Shown: one piece after another, positions 34,757-42,886 of the stretch | How positions within the stretch are numbered: position 1 is the first letter of the stretch | How the letters are laid out: every line of letters starts with the position of its first letter | Assembly: GCF_900104725.1 (NCBI RefSeq) | Contig: NZ_LT629758.1 | Location: 3,844,001-3,908,000 of the forward strand | DNA length: 64,000 nucleotides | Direction: 5' to 3' | Origin: Actinoplanes derwentensis | Lineage (GTDB): Bacteria; Actinomycetota; Actinomycetes; Mycobacteriales; Micromonosporaceae | The notes under the pieces: generated by a model | The model's database searches: none | The model's input: only the letters and a program-made list of their open reading frames with translations | Told to the model about the DNA's origin: nothing | Translations under genes and position numbers: made by a program

Positions 34757-35664
34757 CCACCGTCGCCGCGCCCCCGCGCAAGGCACCGTCCCGGTTCCGG
34801 GAGATCGCCACGCGCACCTGGGCCAACCCGTCCGGCAAACTGGCCCTGTCCATGCTGGCCCTGCTGGTGCTCGCCGCGGTGTTCGCGCCGCTGCTGGCCG
34901 GCCAGGACCCAGCCGTGCAGAAACTGTCGGCCACCAACGACCCGCCATCGTGGCTCGGCGGCATCGGCGGGCATCCGCTCGGCGCCGACAACCTCGGCCG
35001 AGACGTGCTCAGCCGCATCCTGCACGGCCTGCGCCTCAGCCTCGCCGTCGGTGCGCTGACCGCCACCGCCGGGGCCGTGCTGGGTCTCGCCCTCGGACTG
35101 CTGGCCGGCTACTACGAACGCAGCGTCGGCGCGGTACTGCTGCGCCTGGCCGATATCCAGTTCTCCATCCCGTTCGTTGCCGTCGGCATCGCCCTGGCCG
35201 CCGTCCTGGGCCCCGGCATCGGCCGTCTGATGGTGGTGCTCGCCCTGTGGGGCTGGCCCATCTACGCCCGCACCATCGTCACCACGGTCGCCCAGACCTG
35301 CCGCCTCGACTACGTCACCGCCGCCCGCACCATGGGAGCGCACCCGTTCGGCCTGCTCCTGCGGCACGTCGCCCCCAACATCCTCGGCCAGGTGATCGTG
35401 CTCTGGTCGACGACCGCGGGCGCCCTCGTGCTCGCCGAGAGCTCCCTGAGCCTGCTCGGCCTCGGCGTGCAGCCACCCGGCTTCTCCCTGGGCAGCATGC
35501 TCGCCGACGCCCCGACCAGCCTGCGCCTGAGCTGGTGGGCCACGGTCTTTCCCGGCGTCGCCCTGCTGCTGATCGTGCTCGCGTTCAACATGCTCGGCGA
35601 CGCCGTCCGCGACGCCCTGGAGCCAGGGACCCACCGTGCCCCTCACGACCCCGACCTGACCTGA
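34753..35664 (+). CDS. Oligopeptide-type ABC transporter permease (DppC-like)
   Basis: 303 residues from ATG 34753 with a 4-bp overlap. Features: an N-terminal cytoplasmic tail, a first membrane segment, the conserved HPLGADNLGRDVLSRILHG block after it, and an EAA loop (YVTAARTMGAHPFGLLLRH). It completes the five-component importer (binding protein, two permeases, two ATPases). Confidence 0.92.
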   Translation: MTTVAAPPRKAPSRFREIATRTWANPSGKLALSMLALLVLAAVFAPLLAGQDPAVQKLSATNDPPSWLGGIGGHPLGADNLGRDVLSRILHGLRLSLAVGALTATAGAVLGLALGLLAGYYERSVGAVLLRLADIQFSIPFVAVGIALAAVLGPGIGRLMVVLALWGWPIYARTIVTTVAQTCRLDYVTAARTMGAHPFGLLLRHVAPNILGQVIVLWSTTAGALVLAESSLSLLGLGVQPPGFSLGSMLADAPTSLRLSWWATVFPGVALLLIVLAFNMLGDAVRDALEPGTHRAPHDPDLT

Positions 35665-35676
35665 TAAGGATCCCCC

Positions 35677-37377
35677 GTGACCGACACCCCGGTGCGATTC
35701 GCCGCCGCACAGTTCTTCTCCGGCACCGACGTCACCGCCAACGCCGCCCGCTGCGTCGACCTGCTCACCGAAGCCACCGCAGCCGGTGCTCGCCTGCTCG
35801 TGCTGACCGAGAACGCCAACCGTGTGCGCGACTACGTCTCCCGGCAGCAGTGCTGGGAACTGTCCGAAGACCTCGACGGAGAATTCGTCACCACCCTGCG
35901 CGCTGCCTGCGCCCGCCTCGGCATCTGGTGCGTCGCCGGCGTCGACGTCCGCGCCGAGGCCCCGGACGTGCACATCAGCTCGCTGCTCATCGACGACCGC
36001 GGCGAGTTGCGCCACGTGCACCGCAAGCACGTTCTCTGGGACTACGAGTACACCCTGTTCGTGCCCGGCGACGAACCGCTGACCGTCGTGCACACCGAAC
36101 TCGGCCGTCTCGGGCTGCTCATGTGCGCCGACGGCATCGTGCCTGACGTGCCCCGTCTGCTCGCCCTGCAGGGCGCCGAGGTCCTGCTCAACTCACTCAA
36201 CTCCCGCGGTCCCGACGAGATGCGTGTACACGTGCCGCTGCGCGCGATGGAGAACCGGGTCTGGCACGTCTCCGCCAACACCGTCGGCGGACCGGCCGAC
36301 GCCTGGCCCTGGATGGGCGGCTCGCAGATCGTCGCCCCTGACGGCACCGTCGTCGCAGCGGCCGACGAGGAGACCGAACAGATCATCTGGGCCGACATCA
36401 CCCCGGCTGTGGCACGCGACAAGACCGTGCCGGGACTCGCGGACGTCTTCGCCTGGCGGCGCCCCGACTTGTACGCCGACCTGCTGGCCGATCTCGCCGA
36501 CGTGCCCGTGGCCGCGATGTACGGACCGGCGCCCGCCGATATGGCGCCGATGCCGCTCGACGTGGCCACCCTGCAGGTCTCCTGGTTCCACAACCGCGAC
36601 TGGACGGTGACCCGTGCCCTGAGCCAGGTCAAGTACGCGGCCGGACGGGGCGCGAAGCTCGGCGTCCTGCCCGAGCTCTTCTGCTTCCGCCCCGGCGAAG
36701 TGGCCACCGACCCGGCCGCCGCGGCCCGGTTCTCCGCGCAGGTGCTCGCCCGGCTCGGCGAAGCCGCCGCCGAGCATGGCATCTGGCTCGTCGCGCACCT
36801 GGTCGAGAGCGACGGTGAGCGCTTCTACTCCACGGCGTGGCTGCTCGATGACACCGGCGCTGGCGCGCTGCGCTATCGGCGTACTCATCTGAGCGACGAC
36901 GACCGGTCCTGGGCAACCCCCGGTGACGACCTTCCGGTAGCCGACACGACCATCGGCCGGATCGGCCTGATGATCGGCACCGAGGTCTGGGTTCCCGAGG
37001 TCGCCCGCGTGCTCGCCGTGCGCGGCGCCGAGATCATCGCGCACCCGTGCTCGTGGGACCGTCCCGAGGCCGCACATATCGCCGCCACAGAGCGCACCGA
37101 GGAGAACCGAGTGCACCTGGTGTCGGCAGCACGTCTCGACAACCCCGCCGGCGTGGGCAGCCAGATCCTGCGGGCCGACGAGTTCGGCCCCTACCAGCCC
37201 ATCGCCCTTATGCGCTACCCGAGCGCGGTGTGGAGCCGCCACGGCTTTGAGGAACAACTCCTCGTCCGTCTCGACCGCCGCGAGGCCCACAGCAAGATGA
37301 TGGGCCACCACCTCGACCCGGTTGCGTCCCGCCAACCGGCGATCTACGGACCCCTGGCGGGACTCAGTCTAAAGTAG
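35677..37377 (+). CDS. Tandem nitrilase-superfamily protein, N-half catalytic, C-half degenerate
   Basis: A 566-residue protein from GTG 35677 with AAGGA upstream. Two consecutive carbon-nitrogen hydrolase domains are visible. The N-terminal one keeps the whole triad: Glu in LLVLTENAN, Lys in VHRKHVLW and Cys in LGLLMCADGIVP. The C-terminal one keeps Glu (LGVLPELFCF), but the Lys position is Arg (YRRTHL) and the Cys segment reads GLMIGTEVWVPE, so it cannot form the thioester intermediate. It should hydrolyse or form an amide or nitrile bond with one active site per chain. Last gene of the rightward operon, 12 bp after the permease. Confidence 0.88.
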   Translation: MTDTPVRFAAAQFFSGTDVTANAARCVDLLTEATAAGARLLVLTENANRVRDYVSRQQCWELSEDLDGEFVTTLRAACARLGIWCVAGVDVRAEAPDVHISSLLIDDRGELRHVHRKHVLWDYEYTLFVPGDEPLTVVHTELGRLGLLMCADGIVPDVPRLLALQGAEVLLNSLNSRGPDEMRVHVPLRAMENRVWHVSANTVGGPADAWPWMGGSQIVAPDGTVVAAADEETEQIIWADITPAVARDKTVPGLADVFAWRRPDLYADLLADLADVPVAAMYGPAPADMAPMPLDVATLQVSWFHNRDWTVTRALSQVKYAAGRGAKLGVLPELFCFRPGEVATDPAAAARFSAQVLARLGEAAAEHGIWLVAHLVESDGERFYSTAWLLDDTGAGALRYRRTHLSDDDRSWATPGDDLPVADTTIGRIGLMIGTEVWVPEVARVLAVRGAEIIAHPCSWDRPEAAHIAATERTEENRVHLVSAARLDNPAGVGSQILRADEFGPYQPIALMRYPSAVWSRHGFEEQLLVRLDRREAHSKMMGHHLDPVASRQPAIYGPLAGLSLK

Positions 37378-37510
37378 ACCCTCACTGGCGGTAGCCGGCT
37401 CACCAAGGGCCGTACGCGGCAGAGACGTCACGCCAGGCGATCCGATCCGGTGGATCAGCTGCCGCTTCTCTCACTTCGGCGGACGACCTTCACCCGACGC
37501 GGCAGGCAGA

Positions 37511-37559
37511 TGACCACGGCCCTCCGACGTCCCGCACGCTGACGTCAGAGGGCCGGTCA
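37511..37559. terminator. Long bipartite hairpin, terminator
   Basis: CGGCCCTCCGACGTC pairs with GACGTCAGAGGGCCG (one G-U-type mismatch in RNA), and an outer TGACC/GGTCA stem extends it with a 1-base bulge. It lies about 135 bp after the nitrilase stop and 19 bp beyond the stop of the truncated leftward gene, so it was probably the terminator of that gene and may act on the rightward operon as well. Confidence 0.65.
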
Positions 37560-37577
37560 TGGCATGTCACGGCCGGG

Positions 37578-37697
37578 TCAGTCCCCGTCGGAAACGTAGA
37601 TGTAGTAGCGCGCCGGGTCGGTTGCGGTGCCGTCCGCCAGGTGGCCGGTCACCGACAGGGTGTGGGTCTCGAAGTTCGCCGACGGGGTGTAGGTGAT
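37578..37697 (-). pseudogene. 3' remnant of a gene for an Ig-like/secreted protein
   Basis: An in-frame leftward fragment of about 40 codons ending in a stop at 37578. It encodes a beta-strand-rich tail (for example FETHTLSVTGHLADGTATD and ARYYIYVSDGD) of the kind found in extracellular Ig-like or adhesin domains. The frame stops being coding near 37697, where the transposase remnant begins, and the fragment keeps its own terminator downstream. The rest of the gene is missing from the window, so it was cut by the insertion and later deletion. Confidence 0.6.
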
Positions 37698-38025
37698 CGA
37701 TGCCTTTCCGCATCACGATCATCCAGGTGCTGACCGACAACGGCTCCTGCTACAAATCCCGGCTCTGGGCACACCACCTGCGCCCAGCTCGGCGTCACCG
37801 TGAAGAAGACCCGGCCCTACCGGCCCCAGACCAACGGCAAGGTCGAACGTTTCCATCGCACCCTCGCCGACGAATGGGCCTACGCCAAGGCCTACACCAG
37901 CTGAAAACGCCAGAAGAAGAGCACTACCCCGGTTCCTGCACACCTACAATCACCACCGGCACCACTCCGCCAGCCGCGGCCCACCCGCCAGCCGCGTTCC
38001 CGACCTGTCTGGGCAGAACATCTAG
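37694..38025 (+). mobile_element. Frameshifted 3' remnant of an IS481-type transposase
   Basis: The C-terminal part of a DDE integrase-core transposase is spread over more than one frame: VLTDNGSCYKSRLW (second catalytic Asp block), then after a frameshift AQLGVTVKKTRPYRPQTNGK and VERFHRTLADEWAY (the block with the catalytic Glu), then FLHTYNHHRHHSA and a tail ending at a TAG at 38023-38025. The order and spacing are those of IS481-family transposases. The N-terminal half and the left inverted repeat are absent. It cannot be functional. Confidence 0.8.
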
Positions 38026-38402
38026 GTCGTGATGGAGAATGACTGATCGAGGATGTTGTTTCCGTAGGTGAAGACCTTGACGCCTGGGTCGGTCTGTGTG
38101 CTGGCCCCGAACCGCGTCAGCGGCCACTTCAGCGGCTTCGTGGCATCAAAGATGGCCCACACCTTGATCGCGTAGGTGCCCGACGGGATGGTGGCCGCGA
38201 TGCACTTGCCGGGCGCCGCGAGGTACGTCGCCTGGTATTCGAGCCCCCCTTCGAACTCGAGCCAGGACTGGTATGTCCCCTTGGAACAGATCTGCACCCG
38301 CCCCTTACCCATGGCCGCGGCGGCTGACCCGGGATTCACCACCACAGCGGCCGCGGTGAGCGCAACCGCTGTGGTGACAGCGCCGATTACCCGTTTCACC
38401 AT
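38022..38402 (-). CDS. Small secreted hypothetical protein
   Basis: 126 residues from ATG 38402 with GGAG upstream; an in-frame ATG ten codons earlier is less likely. An N-terminal signal peptide (KRVIGAVTTAVALTAAAVVVNPGSAAAA) ends at an AxA cleavage site. The mature ~98 residues are beta-rich with two cysteines (VQICSKG and PGKCIAA) that could form a disulfide. I do not recognise the family. Its stop codon overlaps the end of the transposase remnant, so the insertion stopped exactly at the 3' end of this gene. Confidence 0.65.
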   Translation of the reverse strand: MVKRVIGAVTTAVALTAAAVVVNPGSAAAAMGKGRVQICSKGTYQSWLEFEGGLEYQATYLAAPGKCIAATIPSGTYAIKVWAIFDATKPLKWPLTRFGASTQTDPGVKVFTYGNNILDQSFSITT

Positions 38403-38659
38403 GTTCAACGAAGCTCCAGAGACTCGATCCACCCGAACATTCCACGAAGGACGCTACTGACGCCCACTGAATAGGCAGTTGATGACCACTTGATCGCGAC
38501 CCAGACATGACTGCCCAGTCAGGCGCCACGCAAGGCGTTCGGCGCCACCGACCCGGCGCAGAACCAAGAGACTCAAATCCCTCGGCCGCGAGGTTCGCCA
38601 CAGGACCTCAAAACGGCGACCCGCCACCGATCAACCCCACCGCCACCACCGTGACGTGG
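38403..38659. other. Intergenic region between the secreted protein gene and the tRNA-like locus
   Basis: No gene is recognised. It contains the promoter of the secreted protein gene. I see no repeat or attachment-site-like duplicate of the nearby tRNA-like 3' end. Confidence 0.5.
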
Positions 38660-38681
38660 GGTCTGGGGGCGCTCCCAGACC
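38660..38681 (-). terminator. Hairpin immediately downstream of the tRNA-like locus
   Basis: GGTCTGGG and CCCAGACC arms (8 bp, extendable with one mismatch to 11 bp) begin nine bases beyond the 3' end of the tRNA-like sequence on the minus strand. The position fits a transcription terminator of that locus, although no clear T tract follows. Confidence 0.5.
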
Positions 38682-38689
38682 GGCAAAGG

Positions 38690-38816
38690 TGGGCCGCCGG
38701 GGACTCGAACCCCGGAACCTTCCGGTCCAGAAAGGAAGAAAAGGCGACCCCCGTGCCCGCGAGACGGAGAGCGAACGCGCTACCAAGCCCGATGCTCTGC
38801 CGTTGAGCTACGACCC
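38690..38816 (-). tRNA. tRNA-like locus with an abnormal central insertion (amino acid unassignable)
   Basis: On the minus strand a canonical D arm (GCTC-loop-GAGC, 38794-38808) and T arm (CGGGG-TTCGAGT-CCCCG, 38698-38714) are present. The first seven bases, GGGTCGT, can pair with the last seven, GCGGCCC, using two G-U pairs. But D arm and T arm are 79 nt apart instead of the usual ~23 (or ~40 with a long variable arm). The middle holds other hairpins, including one with a GGAA tetraloop just before the T arm. The anticodon cannot be read with confidence (a CTG-like loop, TTCTGGA, is one option). It may be a tRNA interrupted by an insertion, a recombinant of two tRNAs, or a non-canonical tRNA. 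Confidence 0.5.
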
Positions 38817-38916
38817 GCGCAGATCATGGCACGCCCCTCTCCACCCTCGCCAACGGATCTCAGCGGGCTTTCAGCGAGCCACCGCCCGGCTGTTCAGCGC
38901 GGCGCCCCCGGGTCTT

Positions 38917-40910
38917 TCAGCGGGGCACCGCCCGGAAGTAGACCTCGCGGTCGGCCGGGTCGGGGCCGCGCCGGGGCAGGACCGGCGGTTCCTCGCCGGT
39001 GATCGGCGCGTAGTGGTCGAAGTGAGCGGTCAGCACCGCCTCGCCGCCGGTCAGGTCGGGCAGCGCGGCCACCACCGCCGGGATCCGCGCCGACGGCAGG
39101 GTGCCGCCGACCTCCAGATAGCCGCCCGCGGAGGTGGTGTCGTCGATGATCGCGCCGGCCCGGCCGAGCAGCCCGGTGACCGTGTCGGCGACGTGATCCG
39201 GCAGGTTCACGTCGAACCGTTCGACCGGTTCGCACACCCGGGTCCCGGCTTCCCGCAACGCCGCGGCCACCACCACCTGACCGAGGTTGCGAAGTCGGCG
39301 GCGATCGTCGAGACCGCCTTGTTGAACTTCTGGTGGGGGCGGCTCTGCCGGGGCCAGTACTGCGACGACGTCATGGTGATCACGCAGTCGGTGACCGGCC
39401 AGCCGTGCCGGCCCTGCCGCAGCGCCGCACGCGCCCCCTCTTCGGCGGCGGCGACGAACGCCGGTGGCAGCCGCCCGGGTTCGAGACCGGGCCGGAACTC
39501 GATGCCGTGCCCTACCGGGGCGGCTTCGATCCGCAGACCTAGCCCGGCCAGGTACGGGTTGCCGCGCTCCTTGACTCGTTCGTCAGCCAGCCCGGTGCCG
39601 GTGACCCGCTCGATGCAGGCGGTCAGCGTGCCGGAGAACCGCACCTCGACGCCGTACCGTTCGGCCAGCAGTGCCGCGATCACCTCTTTCTGCACCTCGC
39701 CGTGCAACCGGATCACCGCCTCCGCCCGCATCTCGTCGAGGCGCAGGTCGACCAGCGGGTCCTCGTCGGAGAGTTCGGCGAGCCCGGCGAAGAGGGCCAG
39801 CCGCCGGGCCGGGTCGACCGGTTCGACCAGGGCCTGCCGGGTCGGTGGCGGGAAGCGGTAGAGGTGCCGTCGCGGCGGGTCGCCGATGTGCTGGCCGATC
39901 CGGGCGGACAGGCCCCGGACCGCCACGATCTGACCGGCCGACGCGGACGGGCGCACCAGCACACCACCGGGTTCGCTGACCGCGATCTGGGTGATCGTCT
40001 GCGGGCGGGCCCCGCCGATCTCCACCCGGTCGCGCACCCGCAGCTCCCCCGACCACAGCCGCACCCAGGCCCGGCGGCCGTGACCGTCGCGGTCCACGGC
40101 GAAAACCGTGCCGGTCGGTGGGCCTGCGCGGTCCACTGCGAAAACCGTGCCGGCCGGTGGGCCGGCGTTCTCGGCGCAGCGTGGCAGCAGGTCGGCCAGG
40201 ACGTGGCGCAACTGGGGGACGCCGGTGCCGGTGATCGCCGACCCGGACACCACCGGGGTGAGGTCGCCACGGCGGACCGCCCGCCGGATGGCCCGGCGCA
40301 CGTCACGGGTCCGGGCCTGTTCGCCGGCCAGCCAGCGCGCGGCCACCGCGTCGTCGACCTCGGCCACGTTCTCCACGACCGGTTCGGCGTCCAGCGCGAG
40401 GGCCCGCACCCGGGCCTGCCGATCGCCCTGGCCGGTGACGGTGGTGAGCATGACCGGGCGGGCACCGAGCCGTCGCCGGATCTGGGCCACCACCCGGTCC
40501 ACGTCGGCGCCCCGGCGGTCCACCTTGTTCACGAAGAACATCGTGGGTACGCCGATGCGGCGCAGCGCCCGCCAGATGACGACGGTCTGCGGCTGGACAC
40601 CCTCCACACCCGACACCACCAGCACGGCGGCGTCGAGAACGGCGAGCGACCGCTCGACCTCGGCGATGAAGTCCGGGTGGCCCGGGGTGTCGAGCAGGTT
40701 GACGGTGAGGTCGCCGAGGCTGATCGAGGTGACAGCGGCCCGGATGGTGATGCCCCGGCGCCGCTCGAGGTCCATCGAGTCGGTGCGGGTGGTGCCGTCG
40801 TCGACACTTCCCGGCTGGGACACCGCCCCGGCCTCGAAGAGCAGCCGCTCGGTCAGGCTGGTCTTGCCGGCGTCAACATGGGCGACGATTCCGAGGTTCA
40901 ACAATGACAA
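38917..40910 (-). pseudogene. TetM/OtrA-like ribosomal protection protein (EF-G-like GTPase), single frameshift
   Basis: A TTG start at 40910 opens a GTPase with all G motifs: HVDAGKTSLTERL, RGITIRAAV, DTPGHPDFI, NKVDRRG. Domains II-IV of a ribosome-protection factor follow, with about 530 residues in frame. Near 39284 the frame is lost, and it resumes one base away as NLGQVVVAAALREAG, running to a stop at 38917. Restoring one C in a TTCGC context would give about 665 residues, the normal length of TetM/OtrA proteins. It is either a recent pseudogene or a sequencing error. A leader ORF with a strong ribosome-binding site precedes it (40873-40965). If intact it would free ribosomes of tetracycline-type drugs. 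Confidence 0.8.
40090..40167 (-). repeat. 39-bp tandem duplication inside the ribosomal-protection gene
   Basis: Two adjacent 39-bp units (40090-40128 and 40129-40167) differ at only a few positions and encode AGPP-[A/T]-GTVFAVDR twice, at the junction of the GTPase domain and domain II. This adds 13 residues to a normally conserved linker strand. In-frame slippage is the likely origin. Confidence 0.8.
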
Positions 40911-40965
40911 AGCAGGTCTCCACGGTCAGACGGTTCGGGGTCCGGAGCGTGGAAGCTGCTCGCAT
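40873..40965 (-). CDS. 30-codon leader peptide upstream of the ribosomal-protection gene
   Basis: ATG at 40965 with AAGGAGAG three bases upstream, the best ribosome-binding site in this region. It encodes 30 residues beginning MRAASTLRTPNRLTV and ending NRRPC, and stops 35 bases inside the main gene, overlapping its TTG start in another frame. Short translated leaders controlling expression by ribosome stalling or attenuation are known for tet(M)-type genes. The main gene has no ribosome-binding site of its own, so translational coupling to this leader is likely. Confidence 0.55.
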   Translation of the reverse strand: MRAASTLRTPNRLTVETCFVIVEPRNRRPC

Positions 40966-41115
40966 GGTCTCTCCTTGACGACAGGTGACAGGTCTACGGC
41001 CCACCCTGGCACCGCATCAGCCACTCCGCCACCGATTTTGCACACCGGCGGACTCGTGTCACCGGTAGCGGCGAGAACGGCGAAGGCGGCCACCGGCGGA
41101 CCTAACCTGAGTGGC

Positions 41116-41574
41116 ATGTCGTTCGTCCCCGCCCGAGACGGCCGTAAGAACCGCAGCGCCGCCACCCGGGCTCCCGCCATCCCTGACCGGATCGAGAACC
41201 TGCACGGCCACAGCCTCGGCGTCCTCGAAGTGCCGCACCACATGGCCCCCGGACATCCGAGCCGCCGCCGGTACGAACTCGACGACCCCGCCCAGTTACG
41301 GCACGCCTACGAGCAGGTGCTGCGCGAGGCGGCGGACCCGCACGAGGTGGAGGACCTGATCAACCCGGGCATGTTGCGCCGGGTGTGGCGGGACCTGCAT
41401 CTGCCGTCCCGGATCCGGGAGGCCTGGGAGACCCAGCATCCGGGCCTGCGCCGCACCGTCAACCGCACCAAACCCGGCTCCGACGACGTCATCACCCGGT
41501 CCGGGAACTCCCGGCCGGCCGCGCCCGGGTTCGCCCGCCGCAGCCGACGGCAGATCGCTCGCGCGGTTTCTTGA
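41116..41574 (+). CDS. Conserved hypothetical protein
   Basis: 152 residues from ATG 41116. I do not recognise a named family. The central part (YELDDPAQLRHAYEQVLREA, then NPGMLRRVWRDLHLPSRIRE) is a compact helical domain with many charged residues; both ends are basic and probably disordered, with R/K-rich stretches that could bind nucleic acid. There is no signal peptide or membrane segment. It stands alone, divergent from the leader of the ribosomal-protection gene. Confidence 0.65.
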   Translation: MSFVPARDGRKNRSAATRAPAIPDRIENLHGHSLGVLEVPHHMAPGHPSRRRYELDDPAQLRHAYEQVLREAADPHEVEDLINPGMLRRVWRDLHLPSRIREAWETQHPGLRRTVNRTKPGSDDVITRSGNSRPAAPGFARRSRRQIARAVS

Positions 41575-41634
41575 CGCATCGACGTTCTTCGAACCTATCA
41601 TTCCTTCAGGAAAGCGCATTCCTGGAGGATGACG

Positions 41635-42840
41635 ATGAGTCTCACCGCAGTCCTGACCGCTGTGACCCTGGCCCTACTAGCACCGGGTACCCCGGCGCGG
41701 CCGATCCTGTCGACAACAGAGGCCGCGCCGTTCGTACCGGCGAACTATCTGGGTTTCTCCGGCACCTACGCCGATCCGGTGGCCGACCCCTGGCGCCCCG
41801 CCCCGATCCGCACGCCCGCCCGGCCCGGGTTCACGGTCGGGCCGCAAGGCTTTGCCACCGTGCAGGACGCCGTCGACGCCGCCTACCGGGCCGGCGGGAC
41901 GGCGCGGCGCTGGATCGCGGTTCGCCCCGGCACGTACACCGGCACGGTCTTCATCCCGGAGGGCTCGCCGCCGCTGACGATCTACGGCACCGGCCGCGCC
42001 GAGGACGTGAAACTGCAGTTCACCATCGACGCGACGGTCACTCCGGCCCAGTGGGCGGCCCAGGTCAACCCGGGCGGCCGTTACGCCGAGGGCGACCCCG
42101 CGTGGCCGATGTTCCAGTCCTGCGCGACACGCACCAGCGCCACCGCCGGGCTGTGCGCCACCGTCGTCTGGGCCCGCAGCACCGATCTGCAGCTCAAGAA
42201 TCTGACGATCACCAACACCCTGCTGGATACGGTGGATCGTGGCACACATCAGGCCCTGGCTCTGCGCACCGACGCGGACCGCACCCAACTGGAGGGGCTG
42301 CGGCTGATCAGCCGGCAGGACACTCTGCTGACCAACGCCGACGACGTCGCCCGGATCGCCCGGGTCTCGGTGCGTGACACCTACGTCGAAGGCGACACCG
42401 ACTTCGTGTTCGGCCGGGCCGCCGCCGTCTTCACCGGCTGCACGTTCCGCCTGGTGTCCAGTCGCAAGGATTCCGGCGGAGTGATCTTCGCACCGAACAC
42501 CGCACCCGGTTTCCGGTACGGGTTCCTGGTCACGCGTTCGCGCATCGTCGCCGACGACGGTTACGTCACCGCGCCGACCGGCCGTCTCGGCCGAGCCTGG
42601 GACCAGGGCGCGAGCGCCACCGGCTATCTGCCCGGCATCACTCCCAACGGCCAGCTGGTGATCCGCGACAGCTACATCGGCGCCGGTTTCGACACGCTGG
42701 CCCCCTGGGCCCCGGCGGCCACCACGGCCCGCCCGTTCAGCGCCTCGGTCGCCGAGGGCCGCGACGTGAACGACGTCGACTTCAACCGCCTCTGGGAGTA
42801 CGCGAACCACGGCCCCGGGTCAGCGCTTCAGCCCTGGTGA
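41635..42840 (+). CDS. Secreted pectin methylesterase (CE8)
   Basis: 401 residues from ATG 41635, 6 bp after GGAGG; an ATG at 41629 is too close to the site. A signal peptide ends near TPARP. The beta-helix shows the catalytic features of pectinesterase: Gln in SRQDTLLTN, Asp in DTYVEGDTDFVFG (two Asp) and the substrate-binding Arg in LGRAWDQG (usually LGRPW). It has the long insertions of the bacterial PemA-type enzymes. It would remove methyl esters from homogalacturonan outside the cell. No pectate lyase is in the window, but an apionate operon lies 10 kb away. Confidence 0.9.
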   Translation: MSLTAVLTAVTLALLAPGTPARPILSTTEAAPFVPANYLGFSGTYADPVADPWRPAPIRTPARPGFTVGPQGFATVQDAVDAAYRAGGTARRWIAVRPGTYTGTVFIPEGSPPLTIYGTGRAEDVKLQFTIDATVTPAQWAAQVNPGGRYAEGDPAWPMFQSCATRTSATAGLCATVVWARSTDLQLKNLTITNTLLDTVDRGTHQALALRTDADRTQLEGLRLISRQDTLLTNADDVARIARVSVRDTYVEGDTDFVFGRAAAVFTGCTFRLVSSRKDSGGVIFAPNTAPGFRYGFLVTRSRIVADDGYVTAPTGRLGRAWDQGASATGYLPGITPNGQLVIRDSYIGAGFDTLAPWAPAATTARPFSASVAEGRDVNDVDFNRLWEYANHGPGSALQPW

Positions 42841-42886
42841 CGGCCCGGTTGATCGATGGTCGGGAGGGAGGTGCGGAGAATCGGTC

